Shown: piece after piece, positions 51,608 through 62,419 of the stretch | Layout of the letters: each line of letters starts with the position of its first letter | How positions within the stretch are numbered: the first letter of the stretch is position 1 | Source: Macrothele yani | Taxonomy: Eukaryota > Arthropoda > Arachnida > Araneae > Macrothelidae | Direction of reading: 5' to 3' | Assembly: GCA_039090855.1 (NCBI GenBank) | Contig: CM077013.1 | Span: forward strand, 140,327,240-140,391,239 | Length of the DNA stretch: 64,000 bases | The notes under the pieces: generated by a model | Seen by the model: the letters and a program-made list of their open reading frames with translations, nothing else | Told to the model about the DNA's origin: nothing | Database searches by the model: none | Made by a program: the position numbers and the translations under genes

Positions 51608-53865
51608 AGGATGTCTCAAAAATCACTGACACATTTTAAAAATTTATTTTTAAAAACTGTTAGGGATATGGACATAATTTTTGTAGATTTTGTTAACTTA
51701 TCTGTACTTAAGATTGTCTTTGTTTCAGCATTAGGGTTCATCTTCAACCCTTTTTTGTACACAATGTCTCGTAGACTTAATGAGGGTTCATCTTCTACCA
51801 TTTTGTAAACATTTGCTCGTAGCTTTGTAATGTTTGAAATTTTGAGCACAAATAAAAGCAGCCCATGGCAAATACATGCCACAATTGTTATTCCGAAAAA
51901 ATGTTAATTTTTTTAATTCAATTTATCTGTCTCGAAAGCATTCCAATTTGGCGTTAGATGGTGCGATAAGTTAGCATAACAGTGTTTCTGTCTGGAACCA
52001 ACGAAATCTCTTATTTCTGTCTGATTTTTCTAATTATCTGAGCCAAATAGAAATCAATGAATAGGGGCAAAAGTGAGATTGGAATCTTGTCTTCTATAGA
52101 TCATCTTAAATCCTACTGTATGTTCCTTTTTTAAAGAGAAAATGTGTACATTAGCAGAGAACCTCTGAATTTCAGCTATAGAAACCCCGCCTACTTACTG
52201 GGCTCGGCTCCCAAATAACGTCATCGGTTAAAACGTAACAGCGCGTATTTTGTCTTTTCATTGTGGAGCCAACGAGAGACCGCTTCCATTCTGAATATGA
52301 TGAGGTCTGCAGCGATTCCCTGACGCCAACTTCTGGGACAGTCACTCAAGACGTAAAAACCACGCCCAAGGAGTGTTTCTTGCGCCACCTATCGCAGAAG
52401 ATGAACCCTAACACTCATTCAAAGACAGCCTTAAAGAAGTTTGTTTTTTTGTGTTTCCCAAATAGGTCATTAGGTGGCGCTACTGATGCAATCGCAAGGT
52501 TAGTTGAAAAAATGTCTACTCCGGCAGAGAAAACGATATGTCCTGATTGGTTTTTCGAAACGAATTCTGTTGCCCAAGTGCAAAGAAATTTTCGTTTGAA
52601 ATTTGGAAAAGATCTTCCAAGTCGTAATAGCATCTTACCTTGTCACAAGAAGTTTCTGGAAACTGGAAGTGTCCTTGATAGACCAAGATGTGGAAGAACA
52701 AGCATGGTAGAAGGCGACGTCGAAAGCATTCGTGAAGCCTTTTCACGTAGCCCTATTAAATCGATACGAATTTCCGCAAAGGAATCGGCAGTTCCTCGTT
52801 AAACAGTGCATCGAGTCTTGCACCAAAAACTCCGCATATATGCCTACAAAGGGCAGATATTGCAAGCTTTACAGCCGGACGACAAGCCACGCCGTTTTAA
52901 CTTTGCTCTGGACATACTAAATCATCTAGAGGCATCGATTATGACTTCCTACGAAAGATTATTTTTACAGATAAAGCAACTTTTCATGTTTAAGGCAAAG
53001 TCAACAGCCACAATTTCAGGATTTGGGAGTCTGAAAATTCACATCACTTCATCGATCGTCGGGATAGTTTTAAAGTTAATGTGTGGTGTGGCTTAATGAC
53101 TTATCGCGTGATTGGACTTTTCTTTTTTGCAGAATGCACAAACACAAAGGAAATTTATTTGAACATGATTAAAATTTTTGCTTTCCGTAAAATTTGCCAT
53201 TTAAGCAGCCTTGGTGGCCCAGTGCCCTAAGCGCTAGCATATGAGCATTTGTCCGAGAAAGGTCCGGCTTCGAATCCCGGTGAGGCATGGAAGTTGTGTT
53301 TGCCTTACTGCACTGGTTCTCTCCCTTCCCTGAAACCAGTGGCCATAACTTAGGGACGATCGACTGCTTATAGCCCACTGAGTTGCTCGCGGTTGTCGTT
53401 AAACCTTCAATAAAAAAGAAATCACATTTGCATCCTAAAACCATTTGGCAACAAGGTGGTACACCGCCACATTGGGTAAGATTGTGAGAAATTTTTTTAA
53501 ATAAGGAATTTCCAACCAGGTGGATTGGACGAGATGGACCATCTCAAAGCCACTCTCCAGATATCACTCCTCTAGACTTCTTGTGGGGATATGGGAAAGA
53601 CAACGTTTATGCATCCAAAGTGTTGATGAACTGAAAACTCGCATAGTGGCTTCAGTTGCATCTGTTACAGAATCCACTTTGCTACGTACATGGGCAGAAA
53701 TTGAATATCGGCTTGATATATTCCGAGCAACAGAAGATGCAAATATTAAAGTCTTAATTACACGAAAAAAAAATTGAAGTTTACGAGATGTCAAATTTTT
53801 TATTCCTATTCCGAATAGGGTTTTTTAATTAATTTTTAAAATATGTCATTGACTTTGACACCCTG
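51608..53865 (+). mobile_element. Mariner-like element with SINE insertion, decayed
   Basis: The end GGATGTCTC-AAAATCACTGACAC at 51609 is a diverged inverted match of the right end (reverse of 53865: CAGGGTGTCAAAGTCAATGA). The gene reads MSTPAEKTICPDWFFETNSV, RKFR-type HTH, RCGRTS, a stop after SAVPR, TVHRVLHQKLRIYAYK, QPDDKPRRFNFALD, then in shifted frames IIFTDKATFHV, VNVWCGLMTYRVIG, QQGGTPPHW and SPDITPLDFFLWGY. The DE of the first motif reads DK and the second aspartate (QQDG) is G. About 900 bp before the gene are unusual for the family and may hold another insertion. Confidence 0.75.
53197..53418 (+). mobile_element. SINE1 copy inside the mariner
   Basis: Head GCAGCCTTGGTGGCCCAGTG with B box GGCTTCGAATCC, body with CCATAACTTAGGGACG, and a short A-rich tail. 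It separates two transposase blocks (KEIYLNMI and QQGGTPPHW). Diverged from the consensus. Confidence 0.85.
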
Positions 53866-54174
53866 TATACCGTATTTACTCGAACCTAACGCGCACCTTT
53901 TCCCTCCAAAATCGAACCTGTTTATCCTGGCGCGCGTTACAATCGGTGACAAATACCTACTTCGGGAGTCTCACAAATGCCTGACTGTCTAGGTGTCGTC
54001 AGTGCGGCGCGCCAGCAGATGGAATTTCCTCTGAGCGTCTGACTGTTACTATAGCCACCGGCAATCTCCAACTTTCCCCATTGTTCTACATTCGTTGAGA
54101 AGCTTCGAGAGAAAATATAAAATACGGACAGTCGCGTGCCTCATAGTATTGTTCTCTGAAAGAAACACTGCATT

Positions 54175-56413
54175 TTGTTACTTAACCGTGAAGTATACTG
54201 TCCAGAGATATGTTCTAAATGGCAGCACTATCCAGCAAAGTTTAAACTGCGGGTGGTTGCCTATACAGAGAAAAATGGCAATCGCGCTTGTTTTAGGGAG
54301 TATGGAGTTTCAGAAGTGAATGTAAGGCTTTGGAGGAAACAAAAGGAAAAGCTGAATCAGTGCTCCAAAGCAAGAAAGACGTTCTCGGGACCTATTAGGT
54401 ACTTGAATTAAGTCCCGCTGTTGCCCAATAGAGCGCAGTGGTGGTACGCTGTGACCCAAGCCACACGTGACCTCCCTTGCACACGCACCGTAGTCTGGGC
54501 GAAACAGTGTGTGACACGCAATCAGAGGGCACAGAACACGAGTTTGTATCGCATTCACGATGTCGAGTTTCGTACCAAAAAAGGAGCATTTGCGGGAAGC
54601 ATTACTCTTCTGCTTTCATCTCAAGAAATCTGCAGCGGAAAGACATCGTTTGCTAGTGCAGACCTATGGGGAACATGTCCTATCGGAAACAACATGCAGA
54701 GAGTGGTTCCGACGCTTCAAAGCCAACGAATATGACGTGAAGGACAAAAAGCGCCCTGGGCAGCCGAAAAAGTTCGAAGAGGGCGCATTTGAAGCCTTAT
54801 TGGACGAATATTCATGTCAGACGCTCCACGAGTTGTCTGAAATACCAAGGATCGATGAGTCAACGGTTTACAAACGTTTAACGGTAATGGGAATTATCCA
54901 GAAGCTCGGAAAACTGGATCTCACATGACAAAGTTATTCTTCTCCACCACATCGCTAGACCTCACGTCGCCAAATCCGTGAAGGAACTCTTGGCGGCACT
55001 TGGCTGGGACTTCTTACCCCAACCGCCTTATTCACCGAACATTGCATCCTCGGACTTCCATTTGTTGTGGTTGCTACAACATGGTCTGTCAGAGCAGCAC
55101 TTCCTTTCTGTCGCGGATATCCAAAAATGGCTCGATGAATGGTTCGTCTCGAAAGAACGTGTATTTTTCTACCCCGGAATCCATTTATTACCCAAACGGT
55201 GGGAAAGGGTCGTAGCTGACAACGGACACTATACTTTGAATAGACTATCCTGTACCGTTCTGTGGCAACACACAGGTGTTCGTGTGGCAAAAAACAGCGG
55301 AAATTAATTCAAGCACCTAATAAGACGGGTAGATTTCCCGAGACTGACGATCGTCTACATCATTTCGTGCAGCAGCAGCGTGCATCACGTTTTCCTGTTA
55401 CTGTAGTAATTCTTCAGGAAAAAGCACGAGAAATGTATCGTGAACTTGGATCCAGTGTAAGGTTCACTGCTTCAAGAGGATGGATTTGCTGTTTTATGAA
55501 AAGAAAAGGATTTTCTCTGAGGCGGCGTACTTCAATATGTCAGAGAATGCCCTCTATCTTTGAAGAAAACCTATACAGTTTTCTCAAGTACCTCGTATTA
55601 GTAAGTAAGTAAGGCCACCATGTTTTAAGCCAAATTGGGAATGCTGACCAAACACCATTTTATTTTGACATGCCATCAAATTACACTGTAGAAAGTATTG
55701 GTGCAAAGCAAGTTAAAGTCCTAACAACAGGAAACGAGAAGTTCCGAATGACGCTCATGCTTTCTATTACCGCCGATGGGAACAATCTACCACCGTATGT
55801 TATTTCCAAGAGAAAAACATTTCCGAATAAAGAGACTTTTCCTCAAAAAATTCATTTCAGAGTTCAAGAAAATGGCTGGATGACCGAAGAACTGGTAAAG
55901 GACTGGCTTCAAAAAGTGTGGTTTCGACGACCAGATGCGGGGCGACTGCGATCTATGCTTGTATTGGATTCCTTCAAGGGGTGTGTAACTAACTCGGTGA
56001 AAACCAGGATTGTTGAAAACAGAACTGATCTAGTTGTTGTGCCTGGAGGAATGACTTCCCAACTTCAGCCCCTTGATGTCTGCATAAATAGGCCTTTTAA
56101 AGCATCAATTCGATCACGCTATAATGCGTGGCTTACATCGGGAGACACAGAACTTACAAAAACTGGATGTGTTAAAAAACCTTCACTCTCTGTAGTAGCA
56201 CAGTGGATTGTAGATGCATGGGAGTTCTTTCCTAATGTCTTAGTTAAGCGGTCTTTTCTGAAGTGCGGCATTTCCAACGCGATGGATGGCACTGAAGACG
56301 ACGCTATCTTTGAACAATCCAGCAGTGAAACCACAGCCGACAGCAGCAATGAAGATTCGTGCAGTGAAATATCTGAGGATGTAGATAGAGAGATGTCTGT
56401 GAACGATGCATAA
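54175..56413 (+). pseudogene. Pogo transposase (Brinker-type DNA-binding, CENP-B HTH, DDE_1)
   Basis: Before the mariner: YPAKFKLRVVAYTEKNGNRA, EYGVSEVNVRLWRKQKEKL, the psq/Brinker-type DNA-binding fold of pogo proteins. After it (from 55320): TGRFPETDDRLHHFVQQQRA, EKAREMYRELG, GWICCFMKRKGFSLRRRTSI, the CENP-B HTH. Then one TAA (55610-55612) and the DDE domain: GNADQTPFYFDMP, GNEKFRMTLMLSITADG, LPPYVISKRKTFP, SMLVLDSFKGCVT, GGMTSQLQPLDVCINRPFK, with an acidic C-terminus. All three catalytic aspartates are present. Apart from the mariner insertion only the single stop is visible. Similar proteins have been co-opted as host genes (POGK-like), but this copy sits in a complete transposon. Confidence 0.87.
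54398..55317 (+). mobile_element. Internally deleted mori-type mariner inside the pogo gene
   Basis: The ends GGTACTTGAATTAAG-CCCGCTG and (reversed) GGTGCTTGAATTAA are flanked by TA. The gene begins MSSFVPKKEHLREALLFCFH, SETTCREWFRRFKANEYDVK, KRPGQPKKFEE, ESTVYKRLTVMGIIQKLGK, then jumps by deletion to KVILLHHIARPHVAKSVKEL, LGWDFLPQPPYSPNIASSDF and GIHLLPKRWERVVADNGHY. The D of HDNARPH is H. About 350 bp are missing, including the first catalytic aspartate. Confidence 0.87.
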
Positions 56414-56419
56414 TTTGGA

Positions 56420-56930
56420 ATAATGTGGAATCTATATATTAATTCTATAAGGTTTTTTACTGTGAGTCCTACTTTGAGAAAACGACTGAACGTAAAGATA
56501 TGGTTGAGGTATCAAAATAAAGATCTTACCATGTAGAAGTGCCAGTCGAAGAGAAAAATGAGATTGGGACAACGGTTCGGAGGTTGTAGGGCGGCAAAGT
56601 TCCCATGTAAAGTCTATGGGAGAAGCGTGCTGTTTACTCACGTGCTGTTGAAGGCGGAGCATGGAGGGACTGAGATAGTCCAAAATCCGAAGTCTTTTCT
56701 TTTCTGAGCGAACCGTTGCGCAAAGCAACGCCAGCAGGCATTCCTAACAAAGTTCTTCTAATCGGAACAGCGAACACTCTCGAAGACCTGCTTGCGTTAT
56801 GCCGTTGGACTATGTGACGTATATACACAATACAATATTTATTCGATACAGTTCGTTCACGTAGGTAAGACGTTTCCCATTTTGTAAAACTGTAAATAAA
56901 CATTCCGTTGACCATTGTTAGTGAAAATAT
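56420..56930. other. 3' part of the pogo element, origin unclear
   Basis: GC-richer than its surroundings (56560-56800). No protein recognised. It may be another insertion. Confidence 0.35.
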
Positions 56931-56996
56931 TACGGGCGACTGCTTATAGTCCATTGAGTTGCTCACGGTGGTCGTTAAACCTTCAGTCAAAAAAAA
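56931..56996 (+). mobile_element. 5'-truncated SINE1
   Basis: Only the last 60 bp (GGGCGACTGCTTATAG to TTCAGTC) and a poly(A) tail are left. Confidence 0.8.
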
Positions 56997-57002
56997 ATGG
57001 AC

Positions 57003-57690
57003 TATTGTCTTTACTGAAGTGGTTGAATGAATTTGTCAATCAAATAAAGTTTTACATTTGTTGTTTCATATGAGTTTATTCTTTTCAAAAAAAAAAAAAA
57101 AAACCCAAAAAACCAAAAAAAAAAAAAAAAAAAAAACTAACCGTCGATTCCGACGGGTGAAGAGTATTCGCGATGCGAATCTCATTCCAACAACATTTAC
57201 AAACACAGTTGTGACTGAAGATGAGAGTGAATTTTTGTACACCATCGAGATGAGCGGCCTTCGGCCTCACATTTTACTACTGCAAAAGAGTGCAGTCATG
57301 ATGCTCATCACGAACCTGGCCGCCACGGTGGCGCAGTGGTCTAAGCGCTGGCGTATGATGATTCGTTCGTGAAGGGTCCGGGTTCAAAACCCGCTGAGGC
57401 AAGAATGTTGTGTTTGTCTTACGGCAATGGCTCTCTCCTTTCCCTGGAACTACTGACCCTAAATTAAGGACGGGCGACTGCTTATAGCCTATTGAGTTGC
57501 TCACGGCGGTCGTTAAACCTTCAGTCAAAAAAAGAAAGAAAAATCACGAACCTGGACTATTGTCTTTACTGAAGTGGTTGAATGAATTTGTCAATTAAAT
57601 AAAGTTCACATTAGTCGTTTCATATAAGTTTATTCTTTTGAAAAAAAAAAAAAAAAAAAAAACTAGCTGTCGATTCCGACGGGTTTCGTA
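57003..57690. repeat. Direct duplication of about 140 bp on both sides of a SINE-containing unit
   Basis: CTATTGTCTTTACTGAAGTG, GTTGAATGAATTTGTCAAT, AATAAAGTT, TTTCATAT and a long A-run followed by GTCGATTCCGACGGG occur at 57003-57150 and again at 57555-57685. The unit between them carries 57150-57307 and the SINE. Confidence 0.75.
57320..57542 (+). mobile_element. SINE1 copy with 13-bp target duplication
   Basis: Exact ATCACGAACCTGG at 57307-57319 and 57543-57555. The B box is changed (GGTTCAAAACC). The tail is AAAAAAAGAAAGAAAA. Confidence 0.92.
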
Positions 57691-57964
57691 TAGTTTATAT
57701 AAATTCAAGAATTACCATATTTCGTAAGTTGCATAAGTTTGTATTTCTTCAAAGTTTTCTTGCGTCTTGGTATACGAGTATTAATACAAAATACGCAATT
57801 TCACAGCTGAGAAGTAAAATGCGCGTTAGATTCGAATAAATACGGTATATTTCGGAACTGAACTTCTATTTTCGCTCAGTATTTTTATCTTTAAATTCTT
57901 GCTGTAATTTAAGATATGGCGTAGGTCTACCCAATCTTTTAATTTCCAGTTTCTGTTTTAACGA

Positions 57965-58240
57965 ATGCGAGAAGGACGCATAGGCACCTATATTGGGTGA
58001 AAACAAAGGGGGGGGGAGACTTGCCCTCCCCTGGAAATCTGAGCACGCCCTTTCTATTCCTGGTAGACATTACATAGATTTTCGTGACAGCACTAATTCT
58101 GATTGATCAGGTTTTGTTTTAACATCTGGAAACGTGTGTTTGCCGTAAAAATAGGAAGAACGTTGGAAATTTCCAACTGAAAAAGCGGAAATTAACAGTA
58201 GAAAAAAATAATAAAATTTTCTGTTGCATATGGAGCACAG
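57965..58240. repeat. Dispersed repeat, second copy at 43785-44045
   Basis: Collinear with 43785-44045 (see there). It starts after GGCACCTATATTGGGTGAAA and has a G-run at about 58009-58017 where the other copy has GGGGG. Confidence 0.55.
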
Positions 58241-58244
58241 TATA

Positions 58245-60138
58245 CACCGATGAGCCCTTACCTTGTACCACCTACCTAATAAGCTGCTGGACCCCGTTTA
58301 GCCCGCAAAACAGCGGCCACTCAGCGAGGCATCGATTCGATGAGGTGGCGATAGGTATCCTGGGGTATCTGGCACCATGATGTCAACAGCAGGTCCTCCA
58401 GTTCCAGTGCATTTCGGGGTGGTGGTGACATAGCGCGAACCCGCTTCTCCAAGTCGAAACACAAATGTTCGATTGGGTTCATGTCAAGTGAATTTGGAGG
58501 CCAGGGCATTAACAGAAAGTCACCAGCATATTCCTCGAACCACTCCTTGACGATTCTGGCAGTGTAGCATGCCGTATTTTCCTGTTGGTAATAGCCATCA
58601 CCAGCAGGGAACACAGTTGCTATGAATGGGTGAACTTGGTCCTCAACGAAGTTCAGATACCTGACAGTTGTCAGGGGTTCTGCTGTTGGGATAATGGGGC
58701 CTAAAGTGTCCCAAGAAAACATCAGCATAACACCGCCGCCGCCCCCTATTTCTGCCCAACAGTGCATGCAGGTGCCATAACCTCCGCTGGTAATCAGCGT
58801 TTCCACTCTCGGTCGTCTACGTGATGCACCAGGAATCTTGATTCGTCAGACCAGACCACTTTCTTCCAATCCTCCACTGTCCGCTCTCGACGATCTTGGG
58901 CCCATTCCATGCGTTGTCGAGGATGACGTGTAATGAGCATGGGAACCCGGCTGGGTCTTTGGTTAAGCAGGCCCATGCCCAGAAGGCTGAAATGAACTGT
59001 GTTCGCAATGACGTGCAGTGAGCATGGGAACCCGGCTGGGTCTTTGGTTAAGTAGGCCCATGCCCAGAAGGCTGAGATGAACTGTGTTGGCAATGACGTG
59101 CAGTGAGCATGGGAACCCGGCTGGGTCTTTGGTTAAGCAGTCCCATGACCAGAAGGCTGAGATGAACTGTGTTGGCAATGACGTGGAGTGAGCATGGGAA
59201 CCCGGCTGGGTCTTTGGTTAAGCAGGCCCATGCCCAGAAGGCTGAGATGAACTGTGTTGGCAATGACGTGCAGTGAGCATGGGAACCCGGCTGGGTCTTT
59301 GGTTAAGCAGGCCCATTCCCAGAAGGCTGAGATGAACTGTGTTGGCAATGACGTGCAGTGAGCATGGGAACCCGACTGGGTCTTTGGTTAAGCAGACCCA
59401 TGACCAGAAGGCTGAGATGAACTGTGTTGGCAATGACGTGCAGTGAGCATGGGAACCCGGCTGGGTCTTTGGTTAAGCAGACCCATGCCCAGAAGGCTGA
59501 GATGAACTGTGTTGGCAATGACGTGCAGTGAGCATGGGAACCCGACTGGGTCTTTGGTTAAGCAGACCCATGCCCAGAAGGCTGAGATGAACTGTGTTGG
59601 CAATGACGTGCAGTGAGCATGGGAACCCGGCTGGGTCTTTGGTTAAGCAGGCTTATGCGCAGAAGGCTGCGATGAACCGTGTGCTGTGACACATTGCCCT
59701 GATCACCACTGTTGTGGCGGCGGGTGATTTGTCACACTGTGGCCATTATTGTCACTGTGAACAATGCGCGACAGTCTCCGCTCCCCTCTCTCATCAATGA
59801 GCTGCGGACGACACACGGCTAGACGACGGCTCGTCGTTTGGCCATCTGTGCACCACTTTTGATACGTTTCATCACAGCGGCACGTGAACAACCCGCAAGC
59901 CTCTTCGTTTCCGAGATCGTAGTTCCGAGTCGCCGTGTCATCACAATTTGTAATTTATTAAACTCCGATAAATCTGTAGCTTTTCCTATTCTGACTCCGA
60001 ACACTCTACTAACAGAAAGCTGGTCCACTGGTTGTATATATACTGACTGCTCTGTGAACTTCACCTGCGTCCCCGTTCGGTCTCCAGGCGCGCTCATTTC
60101 TCTAGGCTGGGGGTGGCCATAATGGCTCATCGGAGTGT
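58245..60138 (-). mobile_element. Tc1-like element with internal 85-bp tandem repeats
   Basis: The ends share CCGATGAGCC and face each other (58245 and 60138, TA at 60139-60140). The minus-strand transposase begins RIGKATDLSEFNKLQIVMTR near 59990, HTH CSRAAVMKRIKSG, frame changes, ERRLSRIVHSDN, then a tandemly amplified block (58925-59690), RERTVEDWKKVVWSDESRFL, a frame change, GGGGGVMLMFSWDTLGPIIP, GYYQQENTACYTARIVKEWF, SLDMNPIEHLCFDLEKRV and LIESMPR. The second catalytic aspartate (QQDN) is glutamate. Without the repeats the size would be near 1.2 kb. Confidence 0.87.
58925..59690. repeat. Nine 85-bp tandem repeats in the transposase coding region
   Basis: The string AGCATGGGAACCC recurs at 58936, 59021, 59106, 59191, 59276, 59361, 59446, 59531 and 59616, exactly every 85 bp. 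On the minus strand each unit encodes HLSLLGMGLLNQRPSRVPML, the segment just before EWAQDRRERTVEDWKK. Since 85 is not a multiple of 3, the frame rotates with a 255-bp cycle. Units differ by only a few bases. Confidence 0.97.
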
Positions 60139-60275
60139 TACAATTAGGGCCGTAGCTAGCACTGGGCTAGATGGGGTTCAGATCCCCTGCAAAGCATGCA
60201 AGACCCATCTTTTCCTGGAGAATGAACGTCGTTGAATCTCTGAGCATTTATTTTTGGTGGTTTATGAACATTTCT

Positions 60276-60494
60276 TTTGGCCGCCCCGGTGGCGCAGTGG
60301 TCTAAGCGATGGACTCTGATCACTCGTCCGAAAGGGGTCCGTGTTCGAATCCCGGTGAGGCATGGATGTTGTGTTTGTCTTACGGTGCTGGCTCTCTCCC
60401 TTCCTGGAACCAGTGACCCTAAATTAGGGACGGGCGACTGCTTATAGCCCATCTGTGTTGCTCACGGTGGTCGTTAAACGTCCAATAAAAAAAT
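60276..60494 (+). mobile_element. SINE1 copy
   Basis: Full-length, GCCGCCCCGGTGGCGCAGTG to CGTCCAATAAAAAA; head of the 'CTAAGCGATGG' subtype; B box GTGTTCGAATCC. Confidence 0.9.
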
Positions 60495-60609
60495 TGTATT
60501 TCATTATAACAATAAGCAGTTTACCTTATTTATTCGTATATTGCACGTTTTTTTTAAAAAAAGCAAGATTGAAATGACACAGCATTAATGATAGATAACT
60601 TGAGAGAAA

Positions 60610-60826
60610 TTAGCCTACCGGGTTGTGCAGTGGCCCAAGCGCTGGCGTCTGACCATCATATAAGATAGACCCATTTTTGAATCCCGGTGAGGCGTGGATG
60701 TTGTGTTAATCTTACAGCACTGGCTCTCTCCCTTCGCTGGAACTAGTGTCCCCAAACGAGGGAGGGGTGACTGCTTACAGCCCACTGAGTTTCTCACGGT
60801 GGTCTTTGAATACCAAATAAAAAAAT
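60610..60826 (+). mobile_element. SINE1 copy, diverged
   Basis: GCCTACCGGGTTGTGCAGTG, then CCAAGCGCTGGCGTC; the body reads GTCCCCAAACGAGGGAGGGG. Short A tail. Confidence 0.85.
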
Positions 60827-61854
60827 TACTTCGAGTGAATTAGTAGGAACAAGTTCGCCAATGATTCTCTGCCACATGGGCACCCGACTTGTTGGCGCTA
60901 AGGATCAGAGAAGAGAGAGATTCTTCTTCTTCCTTTTTTGTTTTTTTGTTTGTTTCAGAATTTCTTTAGGGACGTAAAATATAAAAGAACATTAAAAAAA
61001 AAGCAGAGAGGCGGAGGCGCAGGTGCGCACTGTTCGTCACTTGTTAAGTGACTATGAGATGCTATGCTGCTGTTAAAATCTTCCAGTGGTTAACTGCCTA
61101 CAAAGAAGTGTTAAAGTGGGAACGCTTTAGCTAAATTTATCCCTCTAGGCGATGTGAAACAGTGCTAAAGAGAAATATTCGTGTGTGTGTGAGAGAGAGA
61201 GCTTTCAGCTTCTTCGAGTTCATTGTTTTGCTGTCAGTAGAAGTGGTTTTCCGATACATGTGTGGGAGAAAAGCTATTTGTTGGAGGGAATGTGAGGGCT
61301 GTTGGTTTTTGAGTGGGGAAGGGATGTTCGGATGTTGACCACGGTAAGAAGATGCTACCTCCGAGCACCGAGAAAGGGGAATTGGCAATTAAAGATGGAA
61401 CAGAAACTCGGCATCGCTAATTCCTCGATGCCATTGCGTGAATCTGTAGAAAGAAACTAGAATAGTAAACCAAAAAATGAATAAATAATTTTTTCATGCT
61501 ATTTGGGAGTTGTCTCCCCCCTCCCCTTCTCATTTTGAGCTAGCTGCGGTAACCGCCGTTGCAAACGTTTAACAAACAAACAAACAAACAAAAAATGCAT
61601 GAATCAGCTTCTGTCCCAGCGTTTTTCGAGTTTTCTTAGAATTATGTATAGGAAACATGAAAAGGAAAAGACAAAAAAAAAAAAAAATTAAAAAAAAAAA
61701 ACCCAACAAAATCTGTATTTGTGCCGGCACAACTGGCTTAAACCAGCAGACTTTATTGATTGTGAATGTGGGAAATTTGAAACATTTTAAACATCTACAT
61801 TTTTCTGTGGTGGTGTGATCATCGTAATGTACAGTTGTTTCAAAGCGCAAAGTA
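60827..61854. other. Unassigned sequence
   Basis: GC-mixed DNA with a TG/AG microsatellite at 61180-61200, (AAAC)n at 61570-61595 and A-runs near 61673-61700. It may be the 3' part of the Helitron, but no CTRR end with hairpin was identified. Confidence 0.35.
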
Positions 61855-62270
61855 AGTTTATCCTTGAACAGCCTCTGGGTCAACGACGTTTGGTGTTCTT
61901 TTATTTGGGTCCAAGATTAAGAGATTTTTATTTTTACCAACTCGGGAGCAGCCAACACAGAGATGGCCATCGGAAAAGTATGAATTTTTCAAGTTGAGTC
62001 CAACAACTTTTAACTTTTGAACCTGTGTCTTGTTGATATCATGTCAAACCTGAGAACAACAGGAAACTGTAGAAGTTTAAACTAAAATGGAAGGTCAGAT
62101 AAGACGATTAGAATGCGTGGAATAAAATAATGGTCTCTTGCAGGACCAATCATAATAGTAGCTCCGATGACATCTAACATGAGTTTATTAATAGTCAGTC
62201 GTGCTCCATTGTAGAGTATAAGGAGGTGATCAGATTGTATTACAACAAAATAAATGAAATCTTAAGATGA
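61855..62270 (-). pseudogene. Helitron helicase C-terminal relic
   Basis: On the minus strand, LYNGARLTINKLMLDVIGAT, IGPARDHYFIPRILIVLSDL, a stop in place of E, FKLLQFPVVLRFDM, a one-base frame change near 62025, KTQVQKLKVVGLNLKNSYFS, DGHLCVGCSRVGKNKNLLIL and NVVDPEAVQG then a stop. This is the end of the Pif1-like helicase of Helitron Rep/Hel proteins (the usual forms are INKAQGQTL..VG and LYVA.SRV). The Rep domain and the first helicase motifs are missing. Confidence 0.8.
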
Positions 62271-62419
62271 TGTGGGACAATGCGCAAACGGAAGAATAAC
62301 AATATTAAGCTTTGAAAAAATGAAACGGCAGAAAATTCACAATTTCCTCTCATTTCATTTCATACATTCAATTTACATTTCATTAAAATATACTGCCTCT
62401 CTAAAAAAACGCGGAACTG

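Larger units (their letters stand above)
53870..57845 (+). mobile_element. Pogo-type DNA transposon, near-complete, with nested insertions
   Basis: The ends CCGTATTTACTCGAACCTAA (53870) and, reversed, CCGTATTTATTCGAATCTAA (57845) are inverted and flanked by TA. Inside are the transposase gene (from about 54175 to 56413), a mariner at 54398-55317, and two SINE1 pieces. The left TA directly follows the TA of the neighbouring mariner. Confidence 0.85.

Noticed and set aside
58925..59690. CRISPR array
   Set aside because: The 85-bp units are identical throughout with no variable spacers and lie in a transposase gene of an animal genome.
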